A DNA stretch of 64,000 nucleotides. Source: Paracoccaceae bacterium (GTDB lineage: Bacteria > Pseudomonadota > Alphaproteobacteria > Rhodobacterales > Rhodobacteraceae). This document shows, one piece after another, positions 7,007-14,532 of this stretch. A model generated the notes under the pieces. It did not search any database, was not told where the DNA came from, and saw nothing but the letters and a program-made list of their open reading frames with translations. Every line of letters starts with the position of its first letter. The stretch's first letter is position 1. The stretch is from positions 1-64,000 of the forward strand of contig JAFGXY010000036.1 of NCBI GenBank assembly GCA_016936395.1. Direction: 5' to 3'. A program made the translations under genes and the position numbers.

Positions 7007-7918
7007 TCAGGCCAGACACCGCCGGGCAAACATCACTGCGCGCTCGATATGGCTGCGGTGAACGGGGTCGTCCGCTGCAAGGCGCGGTGCGGCCCAGCCG
7101 ACCGATGCCAAGGTGCGCGCCAAGGTGAACCGGTCCACCTCTGCCGCGTTGGCAAGCCCATAGCCTTCGCAGAGCGCCGCGCGAATATCGGCATAGGCCG
7201 GCTCGTACAGGTTTTGCGACAACACTGTGCCAAGATCATACAGCCGATAGCCAAAGCCGCTGTCATCAAAGTCGATCAGCGAAAACGAAGCTCCGTTCAC
7301 CAAGACGTTTTCGCGCAGCACATCGGCATGAATCAGGCCGATGGAGGGTTGGGTCAGGGTCAGGTGGTCTGACAGAAACCGCCGGGCGGCGCGCAAGGTT
7401 GCAGCCTCGGACTGGGTCAGGCCCGGATGCTCCCAGAACCGGCCCCAGAACGGGGCCTCACCCACCAAACCGTCATGGTCCCAGGACGGCCGGGTGAACC
7501 AGTCGGGCAACGCCATCGCGTCGGTTGCGGCATGCACCTGCGCCAGCAAGCGGCCAAGGGTATGGTGGCGGTCGGCCTGCTCCCGCACTGTGCCCGACAG
7601 CGGCACACCGGCATCGCCCAGCGGGGCGCCATCAACCCAAGCCACCACCGAGGCGCAGCGGCCCCCCGTCAGCACCGCCAGATCGCTGCCATCGGCAAGG
7701 GCCACGGGGGCCGGCACCGGCTGGCCCGCCTGCGCCAAAGCCCGGCACCACCACAGTTCCGATCGGATCGCAACCGCCGACTGATAGCCGCGCCGGTGCA
7801 GGCGCAGGGCGGCGCGGCCCTGCGGCGTCACGATCTCATAAACCTCATTCTCGCGCAGGCGCAGCGGGCGGATCACGGTGCCTTGCCACAGGGCGGCGGC
7901 TTCGTCGGCCTCGGTCAT
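7007..7918 (-). CDS. APH-family small-molecule kinase, likely amino-alcohol or hydroxy-amino-acid kinase
   Basis: This 303-residue protein has the aminoglycoside/choline-kinase fold. The Brenner motif is in LIHADVLRENVLV (catalytic Asp and Asn), and the metal-binding Asp is in LIDFDDSGFGYRLYDLG. Its ATG overlaps the stop of the class-III aminotransferase-like gene (ATGA, 7915-7918), so the two are translationally coupled. Pairs of an APH kinase and an AGXT2L-type PLP phospholyase are known: hydroxylysine kinase with phosphohydroxylysine lyase, and phosphoethanolamine lyase. I therefore infer that this enzyme phosphorylates the hydroxyl of an amino alcohol that the next enzyme cleaves. Substrate not determined; homoserine or choline kinase activity is a less likely alternative. 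Confidence 0.72.
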   Translation of the reverse strand: MTEADEAAALWQGTVIRPLRLRENEVYEIVTPQGRAALRLHRRGYQSAVAIRSELWWCRALAQAGQPVPAPVALADGSDLAVLTGGRCASVVAWVDGAPLGDAGVPLSGTVREQADRHHTLGRLLAQVHAATDAMALPDWFTRPSWDHDGLVGEAPFWGRFWEHPGLTQSEAATLRAARRFLSDHLTLTQPSIGLIHADVLRENVLVNGASFSLIDFDDSGFGYRLYDLGTVLSQNLYEPAYADIRAALCEGYGLANAAEVDRFTLARTLASVGWAAPRLAADDPVHRSHIERAVMFARRCLA

Positions 7919-9168
7919 CGCGCGGCCAAAGCGGCTTGCAGCGCATCGGCCAGCAGGTCGGCCTCGGCGCGGCCAAACACCATCGGCGGGCGGATTTTCA
8001 GCGTCGCCCCACCCCGCCCGATGCGATTGAGCAAAAAGCCACGCGCCACCATGTCCTCGACCAGATCCGCCGCAAACTCTCCGGCGCCGTCGCCGCCGAA
8101 CTCCAGCCCGAAGAACATCCCCGTGCCCCTCACATTGACAATACGGCCGTGCCGAAGCGCCCGCATCCGGTCCAGCAGATAGGCCGAAGTCTCTGCCCCC
8201 CGCGACTGCAAACCTTCGTCCTCGATCACGTCCAGCGTCGCCAGACAGGCCGCCGCAGACACCGGATTGCCGGCAAAGGTGTTGAAATAGCCAAACGCCT
8301 CACGAAACGCCGCCATCACATCGGGCCGCGCAAGACAGGCGGCAACCGGATGGCCATTGGCCATCGGCTTGCCCACAGTCACCACATCGGGCGCGAACCC
8401 CAACAGATCGTGCCCCCAGAAATGGCTTCCCGTCCGGCCAAAGCCGGGCTGCACCTCATCGCACAGGATCAGCCCGCCCGCTGCCCGCACCACCGCCACC
8501 GTCGGGTCAAGGAACCCCGGTCCGACGGCAGGCAAACCTTCGTTCGCAAACACCGGGCACAGCATCAGGCCGGAAAAGCCGTGGCCTGCCTCCTCCAGCT
8601 CGGCAATCGCGCGCGCCACATGATCGGCAAAGGCCTGCGGTTGCGCCTCGGCACTCCCGCCCAGGGGCGACAGCGTATCGGGCGACGGCACCAGCCGCAC
8701 GTTTGGCGCGCGGCCCCCGATTGGCGGACGCCGGGTCGAAAGCTGGCTGACCGCCGCCGTGTTGCCGTGATAGGTGTTGTCGGTGGCAATGATCCCGGTC
8801 TTGCCCGTCACCGCCTGCGCCATGCGCAAGGCCAGATCGTTGGCCTCGGACCCGGTGCAGGTCATGATCGCCTGCGAAATCCCGTGGCCCAGCGTCGCCG
8901 TCAGCCGCTCGATATAGTCCAGGATCAGGTCGTGGTGATAGCGCGTGTGGGTGTTCAGAACCGCCGCCTGCATCGCAATCGCCTGCACCACGCGCGGGTG
9001 GCAATGGCCGACATGCGCCACGTTGTTGTAGCAATCCAGATACCGCTTGCCCGCCGCATCCCACAGCCAGCCCCCCTGACCACGCACGATATGCACCGGC
9101 TTGCGATAAAAGGTCGGCACATTCGGCCCCATCAGGCGGGCGCGGCGCTGATCCAGCGTTTCGGTCAT
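7915..9168 (-). CDS. Class-III aminotransferase-fold PLP enzyme, probable O-phospho-amine phospholyase
   Basis: This 417-residue fold-type-I PLP enzyme has the GSEAND substrate/cofactor loop, the ILCDEVQPGFGRTG segment with the PLP-ring Asp, and the Schiff-base Lys in VTVGKPMANGHPVA. The opening residues YLDCYNNVAHVGHCHPRVV are close to what I recall of AGXT2L/ETNPPL phospholyases rather than acetylornithine or GABA transaminases. Those enzymes remove phosphate and ammonia from phosphoethanolamine or phosphohydroxylysine, giving an aldehyde. The gene overlaps arfB upstream and the APH kinase downstream by 4 bp each, so one transcript encodes all three. Aminotransferase class III is certain; the lyase assignment is inference. 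Confidence 0.75.
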   Translation of the reverse strand: MTETLDQRRARLMGPNVPTFYRKPVHIVRGQGGWLWDAAGKRYLDCYNNVAHVGHCHPRVVQAIAMQAAVLNTHTRYHHDLILDYIERLTATLGHGISQAIMTCTGSEANDLALRMAQAVTGKTGIIATDNTYHGNTAAVSQLSTRRPPIGGRAPNVRLVPSPDTLSPLGGSAEAQPQAFADHVARAIAELEEAGHGFSGLMLCPVFANEGLPAVGPGFLDPTVAVVRAAGGLILCDEVQPGFGRTGSHFWGHDLLGFAPDVVTVGKPMANGHPVAACLARPDVMAAFREAFGYFNTFAGNPVSAAACLATLDVIEDEGLQSRGAETSAYLLDRMRALRHGRIVNVRGTGMFFGLEFGGDGAGEFAADLVEDMVARGFLLNRIGRGGATLKIRPPMVFGRAEADLLADALQAALAAR

Positions 9169-9587
9169 TCGTCGTCTTCCGGCCGGCCGCGACCGGCCTT
9201 CACCTCGCCACGCACCGCTTTGGCCTTCAACCGGCGCAGCGTGCTGCCATAGGTCGGCTTGGTCGCCACCCGGCGTTTGGGGGCCACAAGCGCTTGGCGG
9301 ATCATCTCGACCAGCCGTTCGCGGGCCAATTCGCGATTGCGGGCTTGGCTGCGGGTTTCTTCAGCCCGGATCACGATGGCACCATCCAACGTCCAGCGCC
9401 GCCCCGCCAGTTTCTTCAGCCGCATCTTGACCGAGGCCGGCAGATGCGGCGAGCGTTCCGCCTCGAACCGCAACTCCACCGCCGTTTCAACCTTGTTGAC
9501 GTTCTGCCCCCCCGGCCCTTGCGAGCGGGTGAAGTTTTCCGACAACTCCCAGTCGGCCAGAGAAAGGCTGTCGTTGATGCGCAACAT
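9165..9587 (-). CDS. arfB: Alternative ribosome-rescue factor / peptidyl-tRNA hydrolase ArfB
   Basis: This is a 140-residue class-I release-factor-like protein. The catalytic GGQ is in SQGPGGQNVNKVETAVELRF, and the tail is strongly basic (KRRVATKPTYGSTLRRLKAKAVRG), as expected for the segment that enters the empty mRNA channel of stalled ribosomes. ArfB hydrolyses peptidyl-tRNA on non-stop complexes. Its stop overlaps the start of the aminotransferase-like gene (ATGA, 9165-9168). That coupling to amine catabolism has no obvious functional reason and may just reflect operon packing. Confidence 0.93.
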   Translation of the reverse strand: MLRINDSLSLADWELSENFTRSQGPGGQNVNKVETAVELRFEAERSPHLPASVKMRLKKLAGRRWTLDGAIVIRAEETRSQARNRELARERLVEMIRQALVAPKRRVATKPTYGSTLRRLKAKAVRGEVKAGRGRPEDDE

Positions 9588-9688
9588 GGAGCCAAGGTTA
9601 GGCGAAAGCGGGTGCGCCGGAAAGACCCGATGAAAGCGCCGACACGCGAGAACCGGGCACCGTCAAACAAGATCCGGGCACACAAACG

Positions 9689-9719
9689 AGAAAGGGCGCC
9701 GACGAGCGGCGACCCTTTC
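9689..9719 (-). terminator. Hairpin ending the 18-codon ORF transcript
   Basis: GAAAGGGTCGCCG and CGGCGCCCTTTC pair on the minus strand with one bulged base and a 5-nt loop, followed by a weak T-rich stretch (CTCGTTTGTGTG). It is the first strong hairpin after the ORF at 9788-9844, so a transcript of roughly 185 nt is likely. Confidence 0.55.
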
Positions 9720-9787
9720 CGAGTTCAAGGAGATGGGCCAGTTAGGTATCTGCCCCAATCACAGGTCGGTTCCCTAAAGGGTTGCCC

Positions 9788-9844
9788 TTAGAAAACGCAC
9801 CCCACGACTGTCCCGACACCTCTCTCCAATATCACTCTAGACAC
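9788..9844 (-). CDS. 18-codon ORF with near-perfect 16S-complementary ribosome binding site
   Basis: GTG start, encoding MSRVILERGVGTVVGCVF and a TAA stop. It is preceded by GAAAGGAGGTGATCCAG, which is complementary to the 3' end of 16S rRNA over about 17 nt, with AGGAGG 7 nt from the start. A TTGACA promoter-like hexamer (9903-9908) lies upstream and a strong hairpin (9689-9719) downstream. After the stop come an imperfect hairpin and CTGGCCCATCTCCTT (9727-9741), able to pair with the ribosome site at 12 of 15 positions plus one G-U. I do not recognise the peptide. It could be a translated small protein, or an RNA whose job is to load or titrate ribosomes. The coding call rests on the ribosome site only. 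Confidence 0.5.
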   Translation of the reverse strand: MSRVILERGVGTVVGCVF

Positions 9845-9879
9845 TGGATCACCTCCTTTCAAAATGTTGCCGATGAGGG

Positions 9880-9908
9880 AAGGTTGACACAGATTTGGTG
9901 CCTGTCAA
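9880..9908 (-). promoter_or_regulatory. Candidate promoter of the 18-codon ORF RNA
   Basis: On the minus strand TTGACA (9908-9903) is a perfect -35 hexamer. A 17-nt spacer leads to AACCTT, a poor -10 hexamer. The -35 is also one arm of an inverted repeat TTGACA-N13-TGTCAA (9884-9908), so a repressor site is possible. Confidence 0.4.
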
Positions 9909-9914
9909 ACCCTT

Positions 9915-10538
9915 TTACGCAATCCGTGCGGTCAATTTTCCGACAATGAGGCGGAATGGCAAAAGTGCCACCAATGCGAGCAGAAGTTTGACCCCCCAAT
10001 CCGCCACCGCCAGCGACACCCACAGCGGGGCCACCGGGCCAAAGCCCAGCATCGGCAAAACCTCATTCGCCCAGGCCACATCATTGCCCGGCTCTAGCCA
10101 TACAAGCGCCGAGGCAAAGGCGATCGAGAAGAACAGCGCGGTATCGACCGTTGATCCGATCAGCGTGGACAGCAGCGGCGCGCGCCACCAGGCACCCGCC
10201 CGCATCCGGTCAAACACCGCCACATCCAGCAGTTGCGCAGTCAGAAACGCAAGCCCCGACCCGATGGCAATGCGGGCCGTCACCAGCGGACCAAACTCGC
10301 CCATGATCTGCGTGCCGATCAGCGAACAGGCGACGCCCACGCCAAAGCCCGCAATGACCACCCGCCGCGCGGCCTGCGCGCCATAAAGGCGGTTGGTCAG
10401 ATCGGTCACCAGAAAGGCAATCGGATAGGTAAAGGCACCCCAGGTCAGCCATTGGCCGAACAGGAATTGCACAAGGATGTTTGAGGCCAGCACGGTGGCG
10501 GCCATGGCGATCACGCCGGGCAGAAGCTTTTGCATCAT
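9915..10538 (-). CDS. yhhQ: Queuosine precursor transporter (YhhQ/QPTR family)
   Basis: This is a 207-residue inner-membrane protein with about six hydrophobic segments, including LVTDLTNRLYGAQAARRVV near the second, the family signature TD(L/I)xNxxYG. YhhQ/QPTR proteins import preQ0, preQ1 or queuine for queuosine modification of tRNA. The start is ATG 10538, with a second ATG at 10535. The longer ORF from 10583 would be read through the RNA aptamer and is rejected. The leader carries a class I preQ1 riboswitch (10546-10577) whose 3' tail runs into the ribosome site, so translation should fall when preQ1 is abundant. Family and regulation support each other. Confidence 0.92.
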   Translation of the reverse strand: MMQKLLPGVIAMAATVLASNILVQFLFGQWLTWGAFTYPIAFLVTDLTNRLYGAQAARRVVIAGFGVGVACSLIGTQIMGEFGPLVTARIAIGSGLAFLTAQLLDVAVFDRMRAGAWWRAPLLSTLIGSTVDTALFFSIAFASALVWLEPGNDVAWANEVLPMLGFGPVAPLWVSLAVADWGVKLLLALVALLPFRLIVGKLTARIA

Positions 10539-10545
10539 GTAATTT

Positions 10546-10577
10546 CCGTTTTTTATGCAAGGTCGCGGAGACTTGCC
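10546..10577 (-). promoter_or_regulatory. preQ1-I riboswitch, translational type
   Basis: Read on the minus strand: P1 arm GCAAG, loop TCTCCGCGAC, P1 arm CTTGC, then the A-rich tail ATAAAAAACGG. The loop segment CCG pairs with the tail CGG to form the P2 pseudoknot, and the next loop base is C, where class I aptamers read preQ1. The tail closely matches the consensus (AUAAAAAACUA in Bacillus). CGGA is also the Shine-Dalgarno region 6-7 nt before ATG 10538, so ligand binding would mask it. The downstream gene is a known target family. Confidence 0.8.
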
Positions 10578-10596
10578 CCCCATTCAGGGACGCCGC

Positions 10597-10625
10597 GATC
10601 TAGGCCCGGCATCGGTCTGTGTCAA
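10597..10625 (-). promoter_or_regulatory. Sigma-70 promoter of the preQ1 riboswitch transcript
   Basis: TTGACA (10625-10620) is followed after exactly 17 nt by TAGATC (10602-10597). The predicted start near 10590 lies just before the aptamer. The -35 overlaps the stop codon of the upstream phytase-like gene. Confidence 0.5.
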
Positions 10626-11560
10626 CCACCGAAGCGGTATTCGACAATCTCGGTGCGCTGGACCGGCAGAAAGTTGCTGTCCGAAATCATAGTAAGCCGA
10701 ATCACGCCATCCGCATCGCGCCAGACCGACAGGCCTTCCAGATTATCATGCATCCCCACCGGGGATTGCAGGTGGGTGCGGGGCTGGTCAAGTGCCGTGC
10801 GGCCAACTTGAAACGACCGCACCCGGCTGCCAAAGCCTGCGATGCCATGAAAGGTCCGCTCCAGCACATACAGCCTGCCATCAGGGCCAAAGTCGGCCGC
10901 CACAGGCAGAAAACCGCCCTGTCGCGGCAAGGTGAAGGCCTGGCTCCATTTGCCGTCCACAAAACGCCAGACCGGGAAATCATCGCCGCCCGAATTGCTG
11001 GCACGTCCCGTCAACAGGCGCGGTCGCAAGAAACCCCGCAGTTGCTCGGGAATGGCATAGAGAACACCGTTTGAGTCGAGCGCCAAGGCCTCAAACCCGG
11101 CGTTGCGCGGATAGGCCAGAAACGCGCGCGGGATGGGCAGGTCCTTGGGCATGCCCTCCAGCCCTGGATAACGCAACACCCGCGCCGGGCCCTCAAATGA
11201 CACATAGACGCTGCCGTCGGGTGCAATGGCCATCCCTTCGCTGTCATTGCGCGCATCGACCAGCTGCACTGGCACGGGGTCCTTCAGCAGGGTGATCGGT
11301 CCGGCGCTGATACCCGAAATCCGGTCGTCTGCCCCCCGACGAAACCGCCCCCGCACAAACGCCCCTTTGTCCGAAACGGCGGTAAACCAAAGCCCATCTG
11401 GCGCCACCTCTATCGCGGAAAAGCCGCCAAAGCGATTGTCAGCCATCGACCACGAAAACGCACCGAAAAAGCCCGGCGGTCGTGTGGGGTTCGTGCTGCC
11501 CTGAAGCCCAAGAGCCACCAGAACCGCCGCGATTACCGCGCGGCGAGAACGTCTTGGCAT
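10622..11560 (-). CDS. Secreted esterase-like/phytase-like beta-propeller protein
   Basis: This 312-residue protein has a basic, hydrophobic N-terminus (RRAVIAAVLVALGLQG) that looks like a signal peptide or anchor. The body matches the 'esterase-like activity of phytase' family (PF13449 type): repeats such as FGGFSAIEVAPDGLWFTAVSDKG, NDSEGMAIAPDGSVYVSFEG, AGFEALALDSNGVLYAIPE and DNLEGLSVWRDADGVIRL are propeller blades with conserved acidic residues that probably bind calcium. It likely acts on a phospho-ester or lactone in the periplasm; the substrate is unknown. The gene overlaps mepA by 28 bp, forming the last gene of a four-gene minus-strand run. Confidence 0.78.
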   Translation of the reverse strand: MPRRSRRAVIAAVLVALGLQGSTNPTRPPGFFGAFSWSMADNRFGGFSAIEVAPDGLWFTAVSDKGAFVRGRFRRGADDRISGISAGPITLLKDPVPVQLVDARNDSEGMAIAPDGSVYVSFEGPARVLRYPGLEGMPKDLPIPRAFLAYPRNAGFEALALDSNGVLYAIPEQLRGFLRPRLLTGRASNSGGDDFPVWRFVDGKWSQAFTLPRQGGFLPVAADFGPDGRLYVLERTFHGIAGFGSRVRSFQVGRTALDQPRTHLQSPVGMHDNLEGLSVWRDADGVIRLTMISDSNFLPVQRTEIVEYRFGG

Positions 11561-12423
11561 TGTCTGGGCAGGTCATTCATGGTGTATTCGCGCGGATGGC
11601 GCTTTCGGGGGGCGTCGGGGTTCTTGCGCTTTGGGGCCGCCTTCGGCGGGTTCAGAAAATCGGTCACCCACCATGTCAGTGTATCATCGCAGCCATTGCC
11701 ACCCTTTGAAAGCTCACTGACCGTTGGCGTCTGGGTTTCACAGAACCGCGCGCCTTTCGGGCATTTCAGCCGCACGTGGAAATGCGTGTCATGCCCGGCC
11801 ACTGGCCGGATTTTCTGCAACCATTTGGTGTCGGCCCTCGTGGCCGTCTTGCACATCTCGATTTTCACCGCCGCCGCCACAAAGATGCGGTCCACCCTTG
11901 GGTCTGATGCCGCCGCCTTCATCACGGCATGGTGGCGTTTGGTCCAGTTGCTTGTCACCGACCGCTGGTCAGCCGACCGCACCGGAATCGACGAAATCGT
12001 CTCGCGCTCGTTCCGGCTCAGGTTCAGGCGCTGCGGCGGCAATTGCCAGATATCGGCATCCAGCCCGATCTGGTGGCTGGCATGGCCACTGGTCATCGGG
12101 CCGCCGCGCGGTTGGCTGATATCGCCGATATACAGACCGGCCCAGCCGATCTGCTGCGCAGTCTGGCTCAGGTCCATCAGAAACGAGATCATCTCGGGGT
12201 GGCCGAAATTGCGCCCGCGCGACAGCCGCATCGCCTGCCAGCTTGGCCCGGTTTCCGGCAGTTCCACCAGCCCAGCGGCACAGCCCTTGGCATAAGACCC
12301 GATCGGCATCGGCGCTTGCTGGCTTGGCCGGTCCTGTGCGCCAAACAGCTTGTTGGCCAATTGCTGCGCCTGCGCCGATCCGGGCAGGCACAGCAAGGCA
12401 GCCAGAAGCAGGGATCGGATCAT
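11533..12423 (-). CDS. mepA: Penicillin-insensitive murein endopeptidase
   Basis: This 296-residue secreted protein has a signal peptide MIRSLLLAALLCLPGSAQA. The zinc site is visible as H-x6-D in SGHASHQIGLDADIW and H-x-H in VAGHDTHFHVRLKCP, the LAS/M74 pattern of MepA, with the family's extra Cys pairs. It cleaves the D-Ala-mDAP cross-link of peptidoglycan in the periplasm. The start overlaps the stop of the UMF1-type transporter (ATGA, 12420-12423), and the 3' end overlaps the phytase-like gene, so it is co-transcribed. The length is slightly over E. coli MepA because of a basic C-terminal tail. Confidence 0.93.
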   Translation of the reverse strand: MIRSLLLAALLCLPGSAQAQQLANKLFGAQDRPSQQAPMPIGSYAKGCAAGLVELPETGPSWQAMRLSRGRNFGHPEMISFLMDLSQTAQQIGWAGLYIGDISQPRGGPMTSGHASHQIGLDADIWQLPPQRLNLSRNERETISSIPVRSADQRSVTSNWTKRHHAVMKAAASDPRVDRIFVAAAVKIEMCKTATRADTKWLQKIRPVAGHDTHFHVRLKCPKGARFCETQTPTVSELSKGGNGCDDTLTWWVTDFLNPPKAAPKRKNPDAPRKRHPREYTMNDLPRQCQDVLAAR

Positions 12424-13751
12424 GCAGTCTCTCCATCCGGTTTGACCCAGAATAGCAGGAGCAACCCGATCAGGAACAGCACAACCAGCGGAGTCACACC
12501 AAGTTGTTGGTTGCCGGTCAGGTCCGTCACGACCCCGATCGACAAGGGTGCCAGAAACGACGTGGCCTTGCCCGCAAGCGCATAGAGGCCAAAGGCCTCG
12601 GTCATCTTTTCGGCAGGGGCCTGACGCACCATCATCGTCCGGCTGGCCGATTGCAACGATCCGCCGCCCGCCCCGATCAAGGCGCCCAACACGTAGAACG
12701 CAATATCGGGCAGCGATGAGTCGGCACCGACCGGCATGCCGAACACCGCACTTCGGCTGACAAACACCACCCCAAGGGCTACCGCCGTCAGCACCATCAC
12801 GTTCAGAATGATCACCGGCTTGGGCCCAAAGCGCGAGTCTGCCTTGCCGCCTGCCCAGGCAAAGATCGCCCCGGTCAGCGCCGCCAGGATGCCGAAGATG
12901 CCGACATTGGTCACTGACCAGCCCAGAACCCCCGCGGCATAGACCCCGCCAAAGACATACATGCCGTTCAGCGCGTCGCGGTAAAACATTGACGAGGCCA
13001 GATAGGCAAACAGGCTGCGGTTTCTTGGCAGGCTACGCAGCGTGGCCTTCAACTCGGGCCAGGCCCCCCGTATGGCCGCGAAAACGCCAACCGCATCGGC
13101 CTTTCGCGGTTCACGCACCCACAAGAAGAATGGGATCATGAACACGGCATACCAGATTGCGGTCAGCGGCCCGACCGCGCGCGTGCCCTCGCGCGCCTCT
13201 GGGTCCAGCCCGAACAGCGGCGCAATACCGATCAGCGTCTTGCCGGTGGCCCCTTCGGCCAGCAACACCAGCATGATGATCAGCGATACGATCCCGCCCA
13301 GATAGCCAAAGGCCCAGCCATTGCCCGACACCCGGCCGATATCGGCACGCGCGCACAGGCCCGGCAGCATGGCATTGGTGAACGTGGTGGCGAACTCCAT
13401 CCCGATCAGGCCGATGCAGAACCACATCATCACCAGCCAGACGTTGAAATCATCCGGGGCCGAATACCACAGCATCCACGCGCCCAGCACATAAAGCACC
13501 GAGAACAGCAAGATGAAAACCATCCGCCCACCGGACTTGTCGGCCACAGCGCCCAGAAGCGGCGACAGCACCGCGATGATCAGCCCGGCGGTGCCGATGC
13601 CATAGCCCCAGATCGCCTGCGCAGCCGACCCGTCGCCAATGACCGAAACCACATAGGGCCCGAAGATGAAGGTCAGCAAAAGCGTGTTGTACGGCTGGCT
13701 GGCCCAGTCGAAGAAATACCAGCCCCAAAGGCGTTTTGACGTGGCGTCCAT
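12420..13751 (-). CDS. MFS transporter, UMF1/Atg22-like family
   Basis: This 443-residue membrane protein has about 12 hydrophobic segments. The N-terminus KRLWGWYFFDWASQPYNTLLLTFIFGPY is the signature of the UMF1 (Atg22-like) branch, which includes yeast vacuolar amino-acid effluxers. The loop SGNGWAFGYLGGI and the later GGSLQSASRTMMVRQAP also fit. The substrate in bacteria is unknown. The gene lies 82 bp after the thioesterase gene and overlaps mepA by 4 bp. Transport linked to cell-wall turnover is possible from the context but unproven. Confidence 0.88.
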   Translation of the reverse strand: MDATSKRLWGWYFFDWASQPYNTLLLTFIFGPYVVSVIGDGSAAQAIWGYGIGTAGLIIAVLSPLLGAVADKSGGRMVFILLFSVLYVLGAWMLWYSAPDDFNVWLVMMWFCIGLIGMEFATTFTNAMLPGLCARADIGRVSGNGWAFGYLGGIVSLIIMLVLLAEGATGKTLIGIAPLFGLDPEAREGTRAVGPLTAIWYAVFMIPFFLWVREPRKADAVGVFAAIRGAWPELKATLRSLPRNRSLFAYLASSMFYRDALNGMYVFGGVYAAGVLGWSVTNVGIFGILAALTGAIFAWAGGKADSRFGPKPVIILNVMVLTAVALGVVFVSRSAVFGMPVGADSSLPDIAFYVLGALIGAGGGSLQSASRTMMVRQAPAEKMTEAFGLYALAGKATSFLAPLSIGVVTDLTGNQQLGVTPLVVLFLIGLLLLFWVKPDGETA

Positions 13752-13833
13752 GATCTCTCCCTCGTGGCCCTATGATCGGCCTTGGCAAGATCAAGCCCGA
13801 AAAGGCCCCGCCGCGCAAGGGATGCCGCCTGCG

Positions 13834-14364
13834 TCACATCTGCGGTGGCCAAGGCCTGCTGGCTTCTGCTGCAATCCAGTTCTGCACCCAGTCCGGCAAG
13901 GCCGGGCTTTGCGGATCGTGCCCCATCGCCTGCGCCATGTCTGACGGTGGCACAATCCCGGCTTTGGACGTGATCGCCGAGCGGATCAGGATATGCGACG
14001 TGCAGTCCCCCTGCCGCCACATCGACTGTTCGATATACAGGAAACGTGCGTCCCAGCCGATGACACGGCTCCGCATCTCGACCCGGTTGAACATCTGCAC
14101 CCGGCGGCGATAGCGCGTGGTGTTGCCCGCGACTGTCAGACCCCAGCCGTTGGCCGCCAACCGCTTGTGCAGCCCCATCCGCTGCCCAAGCGGGATGCGC
14201 CCTAGGTCATACAGTGTCAGCGTGCGGCCGTTGTTCAACTCCATCCACGGGTCAATGTCCCAAGGCCAGCAGACGTGATGGCTGACATGGGTATCAAACA
14301 GCCCCAGCGGCGGCGCGTTGCGAAACTTGAACAATTCCTTGAACATTCGGACATAAGGATACAT
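13834..14364 (-). CDS. Thioesterase-superfamily (hot-dog fold) protein
   Basis: This 176-residue protein matches the acyl-ACP/4-hydroxybenzoyl-CoA thioesterase-like group (THEM6-type): the N-terminal VCWPWDIDPWMELNNGRTLTLYDLGR is the family's hot-dog helix, where the Asp/Asn region lies, and RYRRRVQMFNRVEMRSRVIGWDARFLYIEQSMWR gives the central strands. Members are presumed to hydrolyse acyl-CoA or acyl-ACP thioesters. The substrate here is unknown. It heads the minus-strand run with the UMF1 transporter, mepA and the phytase-like gene. The start at 14364 is the first ATG; the next at residue 7 is also possible. Confidence 0.75.
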   Translation of the reverse strand: MYPYVRMFKELFKFRNAPPLGLFDTHVSHHVCWPWDIDPWMELNNGRTLTLYDLGRIPLGQRMGLHKRLAANGWGLTVAGNTTRYRRRVQMFNRVEMRSRVIGWDARFLYIEQSMWRQGDCTSHILIRSAITSKAGIVPPSDMAQAMGHDPQSPALPDWVQNWIAAEASRPWPPQM

Positions 14365-14532
14365 GCGCGGCCTTTCGCTTGTGCAGCATGTCCCTGCCCT
14401 TACCTGACCCGCGCGTCAAGCCAGACGCAGCGGAAGGCGGTTGCCCTTTTGGGGGCAGATTGATACCACTGCCACAACAGGTTGTGCGCCCCGCACAGCC
14501 CCACCATCCATATCGTTGACGGAGTGTCCGAC

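Noticed and set aside
9843-9862. Plus-strand CTGGATCACCTCCTTTC looks like the 3' end of a 16S rRNA gene
   Set aside because: No other 16S sequence precedes it. The reverse strand makes better sense as an extended ribosome binding site placed 7 nt from a start codon.
10539-10583. Longer start for the queuosine-precursor transporter at 10583
   Set aside because: The extra codons run through the riboswitch stem and tail, so they are leader RNA and not protein.
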